Of a stretch of DNA of 25,701 nucleotides, positions 11,601 through 17,153 are shown one piece after another. Both the position numbers and the translations under genes were made by a program. The DNA is from a virus: positions 1-25,701 of IMG/VR virus record IMGVR_UViG_3300003691_000045; one strand, 5' to 3'. Every line of letters starts with the position of its first letter. Positions within the stretch are counted from its first letter, which is position 1. A model generated the notes under the pieces. The model was not told the DNA's origin. It worked only from the letters and a program-made list of their open reading frames with translations, and made no database searches.

Positions 11601-13162
11601 GTGCCAATGTTGTAGATGTCTACAGTCAACAAGGTGAACTTGACCCAGTTGCATCTGCTTACTTGGATAGACCAATCATTGATGCTGCTAAAAGACGACA
11701 AATTGCTGCGATAGCAAATGGCATAAGTCAACCACTACCAGATGACGAGGGAGTTCTCATACCTATTCTGGATGGTAAGGGCAATGTCTCTGACTATCGA
11801 TACCAGATGGATGAACATAAAAAAGATACTATTCTTGATAAGAACAATCAATTAGATGCAATCCTCGGGGGAATGGAAGCCAACATTGAAGATAAGAAAA
11901 ATACTGAAATTATTAATAATGAAGTTATTTCTGCTACTAAAAGTTTCTACGATAAGAACAAGAAAAAGAACAACATAGGCTTCACTGAGATAGGTCCTAA
12001 GGCTCCATTGGAGAAATACAGACAAATCTATCATATGCTTCCAAAGTCTACTAGGGACGAAATGAGAAGGGTCTGGGGCAATGATACTATGTTCATTAGA
12101 AGTGAAGAAGCTGTGCTGGTGTTTGGTCAACGTAAATTTAGTATTGCTCAATTAGAAAAGAGAGATGCCTATAGTTTAAAAGGCAGAGAATATATTGATG
12201 CTCAAGTAAATAATGTAATGTCATTTTTACTTAATCATAAAGTTGGCCGATTCTCAGAATCTGTTTGGCAAGAAAGTATTAAATTGGTAAAGGATGCTAT
12301 TGTTATAAAAAGTGGGGGAGTATTAATTGGTAATGTGATTAGTAATACTATTTTACTAAAAACTTTAGGTGTTCCAGTTAAGAACATTGCAATTGACCAA
12401 GCAAGAGCTTTGGTTTTTGCTAAGGAATTTTTGAGAGATACCGAATTATTGGCTACTCTAAGAGATGAGGAAAAATTGGTACCCACTAAAAAGGGTAAAA
12501 ATTTAAAGAGAATTAGGGAATTGGAAACTGCTATCAATCGTAACCCTGTTAAGGAATTGTTTGATGCTGGTATACATCAATCTATAATTGAGGATGTAGA
12601 AGATAATGATAATCCACATTCATACCAAGGTAAATTAGAAAGCTTTTTAAAGAAAAATAAAGTAACAGGTACTCTGATTAATCATACACCTGAGTTACTT
12701 AAAACAGGACTTAAAAATGTATTTATGACGCATGATACTGCTATTTATAAATTTATGCGAGATGCTACTCAACTCTCAGATTTTGCTTCGAGGTTTGCAT
12801 TACATGAACATAATAAAAAACAGGGAATGGACCCAAAGAAATCTATTGATGCAATTGTAGAAGCATTCATAAATTATGATTTGCCCACACATCAATATCT
12901 TCAATATGGAAATGATATGGGTTTAACTATGTTTACTAAATTCTTTATCAGAATCCAGAAGGTAATATTTATGTTAGCCAAAGAGCGTCCAGGTAGTTTA
13001 CTAGCTACTATGGTTGCTCAGGGACTAACAATTGATATGCCTGAAATTTCCGACTCTACTTTTACACTCAATAGAATATTAAATAAAGTAGGAAATCCAA
13101 TAGATTTACCAGAAGAGATAATTGATGCGCCTTACACAATTGGTTCAACGCTAATCGATTAG
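2618..13162 (+). CDS. Virion-encapsidated RNA polymerase (N4 gp50-like vRNAP), 3,514 aa
   Basis: A giant single-subunit RNA polymerase, packaged in the virion and injected to transcribe early genes. All T7-family motifs are present. The R1543 region (KNMR, followed by DSNTVNPQTDKHHRF) stands for the T/DxxGR motif. Motif A is EVDGITNG with D1673. Motif B is R1779-LV-K1783 with NPLMITNYG ending in Y1791-G. Motif C is INVHDAAIF with D2049. The gaps 130/106/270 closely match N4 mini-vRNAP (R424, D559, R666, D951). The catalytic domain therefore lies at about residues 1110-2150. The first ~1,100 residues carry small-residue hydrophobic stretches (about 100-130, 405-425 and 490-515) and then a low-complexity linker (about 840-980). 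The ~1,400-residue C-terminal part, the encapsidation domain in N4, contains a zincin-like HELIH (H2433, E2434, H2437). The length matches N4 gp50 (3,500). AAGGA precedes the ATG. Confidence 0.96.
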   Translation: MSTFDKAVALASTADSKAEDLVTALVDDSTGTTAVQRVTKASAEKERILAPDRLPSSTENFLALNPLASQEQLGEYTLLKVHQDLRDENEARIEKENNTAAQSRNIGQIVGDTAVDIVGKGIAVTAPEMIFGASELLKKAPLIKQTNTARRMLTGLFSGESGAEVAEREEEQISQIAPVFNEAREILTAIQSDELQATKKVMDRKSAERAAIREEELGENPELFDIIKSEAGAAVDTAVAYAQNPSALASTVSESLPQMLVPGGITKGITKGVLTKAGKASVAPNFNKTKKGRDIFNALLPKDKVGKNFRRTPQGKQLLDNIRSHAERKGAAEFAASKAGKAQLNRIAETAGVTYTALSEGLSNAVGIKGEIMSASESQLRKSSDPYNELREAGKTHEQARRALADEAFTETFVIAGALGGASSYLSGAGKLEGKLFKSDSAFGSNILTKIVGSGTKEAIEETAQGASGQFAGNVAKSNTSNTDQNLLEGTGDAAGAGFVTGLASGGGLAGIANAPKALATGARTAGNQVVKLSDKKTGMTEEVRTAVKTGNTADITDTKNEDYDAENAINTEFLTVPEDDAGAAKQFDKIKTHLLKMNDEINSMEPGKAQDDKQKRFEAHISKLRGLNQERQKKAQATTKEFVENLPDKADAEVSEKIDTSLNTFGSSPRSSQEAVDNTIQQAEAIINSGLANPEQTKKLEEQVTTLKTYDVVTQEVFNGREQFSGINFYQENIQGAIDSNDTETAQTGLDALTKFTKTHANKLAQLEIAFPAWDKKDRGQDITVEEQAAIDFIESKPLLKGNGNFKISSNTKLGILPALRKEVAALEAATIESQSIIQAGPSAVEASTASQVVESANERSEVGEPKTSNASVETKEVSRGQSLLNEATELGLKIPAAIRNNPEHKKSIKSLTAKVKAAKKATPSVAPNPGGSESTNGPQDDSANNGSVNKKNSPQIKDESKTKESKASKKMRQDSATQLLSPLRNDKNVNQVNDAIFNLAEKLKEFVGNKGLGPALKSIRKGIKNSIDGKIDLTNKDKNYLLGLQLAKDTELKDEFSLKDNILENSASPTDRINKDGKIVNKGADNILSTLFKAVKTNVNNRLQTISNLFTKMETDINVIGELTDKQREAMPVIQKFNKIFTDTFFNKVLRVKDPQFAFQDTFQYFISAGATQENLREHLNENLVSTMGMVALNWVATRSGDTVVNNKDAVNRLLGRDTKQAVTPTERIFLSQAGTLQKNVVSSIGKDVIKALGIKVNSDAPGQTVSNLENAIGNMVLATLLSSDMVTQTTIPSIVFNSFKDKDFASPSMDMLNNIKTYKITAKDKTDSAINSALSNTTKGKQINRMDIAEVKFTNQKGKAFYSWTGKEWKKHEDTTTNFIRVVTEVNEDNIAIPASNIQDYMEAIQDSDKVLEVLFGVDSYATEPSLEAPTEAPKLLKNSFLKVPDKMRKVLEKIQKRSHKLHQNMFDVMDWLDLHDEKNSLIIQGVDYDYETTAHSEDRKSIEAKNADILRNHNHIQAFRKRVGNSAFYFKSVVWKNMRMGLDSNTVNPQTDKHHRFMLGMESHTVTLDPNNRKHMQQFFSAVGQGLKIDVDKNTITGSLNALHEKFEKNDILKDGIDALINRNNPDAVIAAVKMGGENTHSLAALVAYAEYIKADGKPFTTNLTREVDGITNGVAIGLLQLMRNQLENKLKRTLKRTGIFTDSTTGFGGWINKTTNNDSYQNMSLLWVNSLRAFSKAPPSDFVNMTNNTNAAMTGLASLVGKMIDETGITSVGRKLVKNPLMITNYGAGIKKVIGAFTENRIANIYTEIAEANQKENPNAEITIIINNINATLGNGIKPIDIGTVLSDPLEWTMPFNIKLHLESLIQISYGSTLEAAIDNEFGEFIEERKQLVKATSLMFEGFKLRYETGYNRLVAKNNGDMPSREAVDALNESLLDSMPMFKGFFSGTNDDGILVMNSVNAPADVNNTKFLTDTRVTSPMDTTHIGVNGVATPGAPVKSLKAHATKPTWEDGGVSGPISAIHNLDSATMLNMLENNEAINVHDAAIFSLLDVEESSQDFNKQFIETMQNYSMAAEINTALERTMRLLSTIDKKTNNTGQRTNYISKLNKSQGRKLSSDDKPITVGQFMRQFKQQADINDQKRDEFFPQITGVDQYTAGELSTFLLDKDLPNDQRKVIEDVITELQGELKQQLKDKENDDKAPDQQSIELTGTNTRLVLQHLKALDVNESFDEVDIAKVELRRLIKLIEQGDSLDSAIKKVTDILAARQTSALKKKLNREITEDDLTVDSFPIELREALVKSLKEDSTSFQKDLLFSDSFGSDLNDIDPNTFIADNVQEITNKDTEAVYDSLGKDDPVGDSQEHDSHLRLVLSSIINKVLKPTNLFTRELGDTNEGLFSNGDIYMSNSQPSKMSALGARMSQREVFVHELIHNVSHSAVNGSTAIARQLRKLYTEVRDSGQIDATSFMEGNYQIGDPGYAAELKVAQLRYDYIFGDKIGTHVIERKDPLTGQTIREVLDNSHHEFLAIGVTNAAFRKALKNVKTKRKTFKDGDTLIESFTNLLENMLNYFAETFAGTRGKSIDRQLMLLAGQLAGVDTRAKNKLWQSAEKAGDIVGKSFDTLAFLVTKPFNILIGSSIVKKSRFRAVKGLGTIAESIPYLDEYPAAIRYIRNSMGITGESLSSSFLTELQGLTKDNGYLHALGRLSNKIIDQLRKRITVHVSKMVRDSFKTELSKEEMDAMSKVFLKADIDGLFLADAEGNVNYDGTELHKLLTSKTALHKEIDSIVKTLKTTFTKNGLYYSSMGLSLGHEMATGRPIEKWSLKNANVIAELDATNLKAEGDLKLAEELIDRLATLSAINHTDSKHVENAAAVVQREFAENKDENGILFTMALHRESKRKALELSFKGQKKLFVKGYTKEIFNPNKSFTIAPASHEVELNRQGFTMGEKVKKDGVDPQTGAELYMYINNDGAPSTFMAGILSFTNQRAKGANVVDVYSQQGELDPVASAYLDRPIIDAAKRRQIAAIANGISQPLPDDEGVLIPILDGKGNVSDYRYQMDEHKKDTILDKNNQLDAILGGMEANIEDKKNTEIINNEVISATKSFYDKNKKKNNIGFTEIGPKAPLEKYRQIYHMLPKSTRDEMRRVWGNDTMFIRSEEAVLVFGQRKFSIAQLEKRDAYSLKGREYIDAQVNNVMSFLLNHKVGRFSESVWQESIKLVKDAIVIKSGGVLIGNVISNTILLKTLGVPVKNIAIDQARALVFAKEFLRDTELLATLRDEEKLVPTKKGKNLKRIRELETAINRNPVKELFDAGIHQSIIEDVEDNDNPHSYQGKLESFLKKNKVTGTLINHTPELLKTGLKNVFMTHDTAIYKFMRDATQLSDFASRFALHEHNKKQGMDPKKSIDAIVEAFINYDLPTHQYLQYGNDMGLTMFTKFFIRIQKVIFMLAKERPGSLLATMVAQGLTIDMPEISDSTFTLNRILNKVGNPIDLPEEIIDAPYTIGSTLID
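5165..5218. repeat. GC-rich palindromic patch inside the vRNAP linker
   Basis: ACCGCCTCGC (5165-5174) pairs with GCGAGG-T-CGGT (5202-5212) with one bulged base. CGGTGAACCG (5209-5218) forms a second small stem, and TCTACCGCC/GGTGGTAGA (5163-5185) is an alternative hairpin. The patch is clearly more GC-rich than the AT-rich gene around it and lies in a Ser/Glu/Thr-rich, probably disordered linker, staying in frame. It looks like an in-frame REP/RPE-like insertion, but its family is unknown. Confidence 0.5.
5385..5441. repeat. Second GC-rich inverted-repeat patch in the vRNAP linker
   Basis: CCTGGGG (5408-5414) and CCCCAGG (5435-5441) form a perfect 7-bp inverted repeat. The overlapping CTACCCC (5385-5391) and GGGGTAG (5412-5418) form a competing 7-bp pair. 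The stretch encodes a Pro/Gly/Ser/Asn-rich linker before the RNA polymerase domain. Two mutually exclusive stems suggest repeat-derived DNA rather than a terminator. Confidence 0.4.
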
Positions 13163-13353
13163 TCTTCTGTTTCTATTTTGTCTGCGAGTATTGCCTTAAT
13201 TATCATAAATACAACTATGACTATTAGGGCAATAACAATGATGCCTATTGCAGCTACCACCAGACCAACTATCACTGGTACGATGAAAGCTGCAGCTACC
13301 ACTATTATTGTTAACAATACTGCATAACAGAATTGCCCTAATTTCTTAAGCAC
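13159..13353 (-). CDS. Small two-helix membrane protein, 64 aa
   Basis: A 64-residue protein made almost wholly of Val/Ile/Ala: two membrane-spanning stretches (about residues 9-30 and 33-54) flanked by a basic N-terminus (LKK) and an acidic tail (ETED), suggesting both ends face the cytoplasm. The start is GTG, 3 nt after the upstream stop and with no clear Shine-Dalgarno, so translation may depend on coupling. Its stop (13159-13161) overlaps the stop of the vRNAP on the other strand. Unknown function; a holin-like or inner-membrane accessory role is possible, but there is no lysis cassette in the window to support it. Confidence 0.65.
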   Translation of the reverse strand: MLKKLGQFCYAVLLTIIVVAAAFIVPVIVGLVVAAIGIIVIALIVIVVFMIIKAILADKIETED

Positions 13354-13356
13354 AAT

Positions 13357-13764
13357 TTAAGCAGTAGCAAATAGGCTGCTACTTCCTGGCTGGGATACAG
13401 GTTCTTCTGTTACTTCAGGAGACTTTTCTTTCTCCAAGTCAGCAATGTTACCTGTCTCTGGCTCAGCTTCCGGCTCTGGTGTGCCTTTATCTTCCGCTGT
13501 AGTTGCAACAGCCGCTTCTGCTAATGCTTTCTCATTGTCAGCTTTGACTTGTGCACTAGAACGTCTGGTACGCTTCTTAGGCTCAGGTTTTTCTTCCTTT
13601 GCCGTAGGAGCACCCATATCAACTTCAAGAGAAGCAGTTATTCCATTTGCTGCATCCGTAAACACAATTGCAGCTGGGTCTTCAATGTCATATCCATTAT
13701 TTCTGATGTAATCTGCCACTGCTGTTTGTATATCTTCTTCAGATAAATTTAATGTTATATTCAT
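13357..13764 (-). CDS. Conserved phage protein with acidic Ala/Glu/Lys tail, 135 aa
   Basis: I start the gene at the ATG at 13764 because AAGG sits 6 nt before it; the longer frame runs back into ruvC. The first ~55 residues form a compact domain (NITLNLSEEDIQTAVADYI..., predicted beta-helix-beta). A charged, low-complexity region follows, rich in Glu, Pro, Ala and Lys with a basic KKRTRRSS patch, ending SSSLFATA. This organisation, folded N-terminus plus disordered tail next to SSB and RuvC, would suit a DNA-replication accessory or DNA-binding protein, but no family role is known to me. Confidence 0.75.
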   Translation of the reverse strand: MNITLNLSEEDIQTAVADYIRNNGYDIEDPAAIVFTDAANGITASLEVDMGAPTAKEEKPEPKKRTRRSSAQVKADNEKALAEAAVATTAEDKGTPEPEAEPETGNIADLEKEKSPEVTEEPVSQPGSSSLFATA

Positions 13765-13771
13765 AGTTACC

Positions 13772-14252
13772 TTAATATGTTTTAAATGTTTGAGAGGCGT
13801 AATGGGCAATCAATAATGCATCACTTCTTCCATCCAGTAATCCACCCTTCGGGCCATAGATTCCTGCTTTTGGATAAAGTCTATCGCAGATACCTGCAAC
13901 ATCCTTTTTGATGAGTTTACCTTTTGCTTTTACGCCTACATGTTTTTGCCATTTTTTTGGCGTGACCTTTTCAACAGAAACACCCGCAGCCATAGCTACA
14001 GTATTTACAACACCAGTATTATATCCAAAGTTGAAATTAGATTTAGCAGATGTACCAAATATTGCATGGACATCTTCCACCATAATTACAGCTAGTTCGA
14101 GTTCACTTTTGATTTGCTCAAACCATTTGATTAATTCTACTGGGTTTAATGTAGTTGGTTGGAATGCTATCTGTTTACTTTTTGGAACTAAGAGACAAAA
14201 TGCTCCCTTAGCTCCGGGAGTCTATCCCGACAAAGGCTATTGGTTTAGTCAT
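13772..14252 (-). CDS. ruvC-like: RuvC-like Holliday-junction resolvase, interrupted by a +1 frameshift
   Basis: Resolves branched DNA formed in phage replication and recombination; a phage-type RuvC of the RNase H fold. It starts at ATG 14252 behind a strong AAAGGAGG (14265-14272). The first frame reads MTKPIAFVGID and then SRS-stop. Dropping one base (the T after GAC, around 14219) restores PGAKGAFCLLV and the frame stays open to 13772. All acidic sites are then present: D11 in GIDPG, E in MVEDV and D in GRSDALLIAH. Total length is 160 codons plus one base, i.e. a 159-residue protein, normal for the family. So a single extra base separates the first catalytic Asp from the rest. It may be a mutation, a sequencing error or programmed +1 frameshifting. 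The gene lies directly downstream of an HNH endonuclease insertion. Confidence 0.85.
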
Positions 14253-14260
14253 GAGGGGCT

Positions 14261-14875
14261 TTAACCTCCTTTACCACTCTGCGTAATCACAAAACCTTTA
14301 TAAGGTTTTATGTTACTGTTTTTAATTCTGCGCTCCAACGCTGCAGCTATACATTTTGGTTTTGTGGTAGTAAATTTACTTATGTATTCTGCTGCCTTTC
14401 TTATAGAGGGAAAAATAAGTTCCCCATTTAATAGTACGCGCATAGCATTAGAGTGCCCATCTAAATATTGGCGTAAAGTATTTTCTGCCCTAGTGACCCA
14501 CTCGCAATTATCTGGAGAATAATTTCCATTAATTTGTTTACGGTCAATAGTTAAATTTTCTGTATACCCATTACATAAAGCCCATCGCTCGAATACCACA
14601 AATTCATCCCATTCACTGCATATACTGATACCTCTATCTTTATATGATTTACATGCCTTGTGATTACCTAAACAACGGTCCCGCATACCAGACCATATAT
14701 TATATATACGGGTATGTGACTTACCGTGCTTTCTTAGTTTTGTGATTGTACAGCCTTCCTCTTGACAGGCAGTAGCAGGGGTGTCACCCCTAAGTATAGT
14801 AGTGTTTCCACATCCACATAGGAAAGTGTAATAACCTTTACGCTTTTTTGAGTATTGAAATTTTAATTTTTGCAT
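14261..14875 (-). CDS. HNH homing-type endonuclease, 204 aa
   Basis: A free-standing HNH endonuclease of the phage mobile kind. The N-terminus has a zinc ribbon (C20, C22, C37, C42). The middle carries the typical run HTRIYNIWSGMRDRC, RGISICSEW and LTIDRKQINGNYSPDNCEW (D111, N119, N123), i.e. the HNH core. The C-terminus has a helix-turn-helix-like DNA-binding segment (SIRKAAEYIS, about residues 157-166). It sits between ssb and ruvC. A remnant of the original ruvC start lies just upstream and a new ruvC start just downstream, so this gene and its flanks form the inserted cassette. The ATG follows a 12-bp hairpin that would hide its ribosome site. Confidence 0.93.
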   Translation of the reverse strand: MQKLKFQYSKKRKGYYTFLCGCGNTTILRGDTPATACQEEGCTITKLRKHGKSHTRIYNIWSGMRDRCLGNHKACKSYKDRGISICSEWDEFVVFERWALCNGYTENLTIDRKQINGNYSPDNCEWVTRAENTLRQYLDGHSNAMRVLLNGELIFPSIRKAAEYISKFTTTKPKCIAAALERRIKNSNIKPYKGFVITQSGKGG

Positions 14876-14876
14876 T

Positions 14877-14910
14877 TACTGTACCTATTTAAATAAACAT
14901 AGGTACAGTA
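14877..14910 (-). promoter_or_regulatory. Hairpin sequestering the HNH gene ribosome-binding site
   Basis: ATAGGTACAGTA (14899-14910 on +) and TACTGTACCTAT (14877-14888) are perfect 12-bp complements around a 10-nt loop. On the transcribed strand the 3' arm holds the only Shine-Dalgarno-like AGG, 8 nt before the ATG at 14875. A folded mRNA would block initiation. No U-tract follows, so it is not an ordinary terminator. The layout recalls the RBS-hiding hairpins upstream of T4 homing endonuclease genes; function here is inferred. Confidence 0.7.
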
Positions 14911-14923
14911 TAACACCTTACGG

Positions 14924-14962
14924 TTACTTTACAATGCCAACAAATGCCGTTGGCTTAGTCAT
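14924..14962 (-). pseudogene. Remnant of the original ruvC 5' end
   Basis: Directly after the ssb stop (TAGATG) there is a 12-codon frame MTKPTAFVGIVK. Its first ten residues match the start of the downstream ruvC (MTKPIAFVGID) at nine positions, and at DNA level 23 of 30 bases are shared, with six of the seven differences at third codon positions. It ends by running into unrelated sequence and a TAA. This is best read as the original ruvC start cut off by insertion of the HNH cassette. GCCAAC/GTTGGC (14936-14941/14949-14954) also form a 6-bp stem here. Confidence 0.85.
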
Positions 14963-15703
14963 CTATGAGAATAACTTAGCGTTACCTGCACCACTAGCAG
15001 CAGGTGCGCCCGCTGCAGCTCCAGCTGGAACGCCACTAACTTTGGCTTTCTTAGTTTTCACTTTGCCTTTGTTAGCTTCTTTCCATTTAAGTGCAAATGC
15101 TGGTTCAGTTTCACCCGCAGCTTTCTCAACATTAGTTAAGCCAGATGCTCCATCGAAGAATTTATCGAAACGGTTAGTATCACGGAATTCACCAGTACCG
15201 ACATAACCTTTATCGGATTTAACAGTTTTCTCTTCAGAAATTTTCTGCACACCGATTGCGACAGCTTGACCAGTACAAGCAGTAAATACTTTTACTTTCT
15301 TTGGTACTTCAGCTTTTTGCTTACTGTCCCAAATTTTGACCATTTTATCTTCTGTTGGTTGGTCAGTAATTGACTTACCGGTAACCGCTTGGAAGAATGA
15401 AACCATTTCAGTATAACCTGGCAATGGGGTAGCTTTACCATTATCACGCTTATCTGCATAAGTAAATTCACCAGCTTTATTTGAAATATAAACCTGCTGT
15501 TTAAATACTTGGTTATTAGTTTTGAAATGGATATTAACATTCATAGCACCACTTTCGCTGTAGTCCAAGAAGACAACATCAAGCTTGCCTGAGTAAATAT
15601 CAGAATCTAATATACGTCCACCAAGAGAATCTCTCTCAGCTTCAACCTTCACATTTGAAGGTAAATTTAAGTTTAAGTCCAATGCCTTATTCCTTATTTT
15701 CAT
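14963..15703 (-). CDS. Single-stranded DNA-binding protein, N4 gp45-like, 246 aa
   Basis: Start chosen at ATG 15703 (MKIRNKALDLNLNLP), which overlaps the MazG-like gene by 17 nt; an 18-residue longer frame exists but overlaps more. The body is a beta-rich domain with regularly spaced aromatic and Val/Ile residues. It is followed by a Lys/Ala/Gly/Pro-rich flexible tail ending NAKLFS rather than the acidic DDIPF-type end of bacterial SSBs. Length and position next to the vRNAP fit N4SSB, which coats single-stranded DNA in replication and recombination. In N4 the C-terminal end of the protein also activates the host sigma70 polymerase at late promoters. Assignment rests on size, composition and synteny. 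Confidence 0.75.
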   Translation of the reverse strand: MKIRNKALDLNLNLPSNVKVEAERDSLGGRILDSDIYSGKLDVVFLDYSESGAMNVNIHFKTNNQVFKQQVYISNKAGEFTYADKRDNGKATPLPGYTEMVSFFQAVTGKSITDQPTEDKMVKIWDSKQKAEVPKKVKVFTACTGQAVAIGVQKISEEKTVKSDKGYVGTGEFRDTNRFDKFFDGASGLTNVEKAAGETEPAFALKWKEANKGKVKTKKAKVSGVPAGAAAGAPAASGAGNAKLFS

Positions 15704-16055
15704 CGGCTCGATTAATAGCCTGTTCGTTTGAATATGACCCACTAGAATAGCGAGCATCTAATTTTGTGATATTGTTATTCAATATACTATCTTTTGTAAT
15801 TCCTAAGGAATCACGCAGACCGCGCATATAGAATTCAACATCACCCATTTCTTCTCTGAACTTGTCAGTGTCGATAACTTTATCATAGAAAACCATTTTC
15901 TTAACTAAGTCAACTACTTCACCAACTTCGCCAGCAATTCCCATAGCCATGTGCAATAAATGACATTTTTGTGGGGTCATCGTCTTCATGATTTCTTCAC
16001 CTGGTTTCGCTAGTCTTGCAACTAACTCGCCATGCACCTTATCTAAATTGGGCAA
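15687..16055 (-). CDS. mazG-like: MazG-like nucleotide pyrophosphohydrolase, 122 aa
   Basis: A small all-alpha NTP pyrophosphohydrolase. The metal-binding ExxE (E43-VG-E46 in GIAGEVGEVVDLVKK) and ExxD (E69-MG-D72 in REEMGDVEFYM) are both present with normal spacing. The start is TTG at 16055, decided by a strong AAGGAGG ending 6 nt upstream; no ATG lies near. MazG-type enzymes hydrolyse (d)NTPs to monophosphates, and some degrade (p)ppGpp. In this nucleotide module beside ThyX it probably adjusts the dNTP pool or host stress signalling. The last 17 nt overlap ssb, indicating coupled translation. Confidence 0.88.
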   Translation of the reverse strand: MPNLDKVHGELVARLAKPGEEIMKTMTPQKCHLLHMAMGIAGEVGEVVDLVKKMVFYDKVIDTDKFREEMGDVEFYMRGLRDSLGITKDSILNNNITKLDARYSSGSYSNEQAINRADENKE

Positions 16056-16411
16056 TTTAAGCCTCCTTGTCGAAATGATGTGTTGTTCCTGTTTTTGTTA
16101 ATTCTACATAACTTTTCATAAACAACACGGGATAGGCCCTCTTTCCTGTAATACAGATAAAGCTTGCCTTCATATTTTTCCTGCAATTCATCAAATAAAT
16201 CGATGAGCTTATCGGACATTGCATTTCTAAAGTGTGCAGTAATCTCAACTAAATTAAATCTAGTTGCCATTTCTGTATTAGAGGTACAATGATAAGTCGC
16301 ATTTTTATCATTAAAATATACATGATTTTTTGGACTATAAAATACACGTAGCAATACCGCAGTAGATGACCGCAGTACTCCCAATTTAGTGCTTATTACA
16401 ATCTTATCCAA
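16043..16411 (-). CDS. Unknown phage protein, 122 aa, TTG start
   Basis: A 122-residue basic protein between thyX and the MazG-like gene, overlapping the latter by 13 nt; its 3' end contains the MazG ribosome site. The only start that uses the full frame is TTG at 16411, one base after the thyX stop and without a clear Shine-Dalgarno, so coupling to thyX is likely. An internal ATG (around 16269) would give a much shorter protein. Sequence features: mixed beta/alpha character, a central LIDLFDELQEKYEGKLYLYY helix-strand segment and a basic C-terminus. No family recognised. Confidence 0.6.
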   Translation of the reverse strand: MDKIVISTKLGVLRSSTAVLLRVFYSPKNHVYFNDKNATYHCTSNTEMATRFNLVEITAHFRNAMSDKLIDLFDELQEKYEGKLYLYYRKEGLSRVVYEKLCRINKNRNNTSFRQGGLNCPI

Positions 16412-16412
16412 T

Positions 16413-17153
16413 TTAGTAACCAGAATCAGCTAAACGCTTTTTGAATGCGGTAACTGCCACTGGTACGATTGGTTCAATTAATTGCAGCATTGCTTCTGCG
16501 TAAACACGAATTTCATATTGAGCATGTGTATGTAAACGCTCCACTAAAAATTTAAATAAATTATTTAAATCCATTGATGCAAACATATGACTATAAGTGC
16601 CAAAAGGTAAAACACTTCTCGCTAATTCACGAGGCATACCTCTAGCCATAAGAGAGCGGTACATATGAAATGAACTTTCGTTTTGCTCACGCATTTCTTC
16701 AGTCATTTCAATTACTTCGTGTCTTTCCTTTTTAGGTAAGCGCATAAACCCATCTTTTGTTAACGGGTCACGCATTTGCTTATTATCAGAATTTTGTTTA
16801 CCAACTAAGTGGTACTCAGGAATATAGAATATTTCAGGAAGCTCGCGGTAACGTGCACTTAATTCATTATAAGATTGCGTTCTATGGCGGTGCCATTGAC
16901 GAAATACAAAAATAGGTGCTCTGATATCAAAAGTAAATTTAACTGCTTCAAATGGCGTATTGTGGCCATTGTTGTACAGATAATTTATTAATCTTGAGTC
17001 ACTGCCTTTATCAGTGCCAGCTCGCCATTCAGCATCGTAAGATACTCTAGCATTTCTAGCTATAGATAAATCACTACCCATACTGTCTACAAGGCGTATT
17101 GAGCCATGGTCTAGCAGTTTTATGCTGCCATCATTTAGAGTAGTGCTATCCAT
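16413..17153 (-). CDS. thyX: FAD-dependent thymidylate synthase ThyX
   Basis: Methylates dUMP to dTMP using methylene-tetrahydrofolate, with FAD/NADPH as reductant. The diagnostic ThyX motif RHRxxSxxxxSxRY is complete (R89-H-R-TQ-S94-YNEL-S99-A-R101-Y102, counted from ATG 17153). The family's N-terminal VDSMGSDLSIARNARVSY also fits, as does a late YEIRVYAEAMLQLI helix with the conserved Arg. Start codons at 17162 (ATG) and 17174 (TTG) are alternatives; 17153 has GGAT about 8 nt upstream and matches usual family starts. It overlaps the upstream ATPase gene slightly. The role is dTTP supply for an AT-rich genome. Confidence 0.95.
   Translation of the reverse strand: MDSTTLNDGSIKLLDHGSIRLVDSMGSDLSIARNARVSYDAEWRAGTDKGSDSRLINYLYNNGHNTPFEAVKFTFDIRAPIFVFRQWHRHRTQSYNELSARYRELPEIFYIPEYHLVGKQNSDNKQMRDPLTKDGFMRLPKKERHEVIEMTEEMREQNESSFHMYRSLMARGMPRELARSVLPFGTYSHMFASMDLNNLFKFLVERLHTHAQYEIRVYAEAMLQLIEPIVPVAVTAFKKRLADSGY

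Noticed and set aside
14911-14962. An intrinsic terminator after ssb (GCCAAC/GTTGGC stem)
   Set aside because: The stem is followed by ATTGTAAAG with no T-run, and it is explained by the ruvC remnant.
15704-15757. An 18-residue upstream extension of the SSB frame
   Set aside because: It would overlap the MazG-like gene by 71 nt, and the sequence is the out-of-frame reading of a clear MazG C-terminus.
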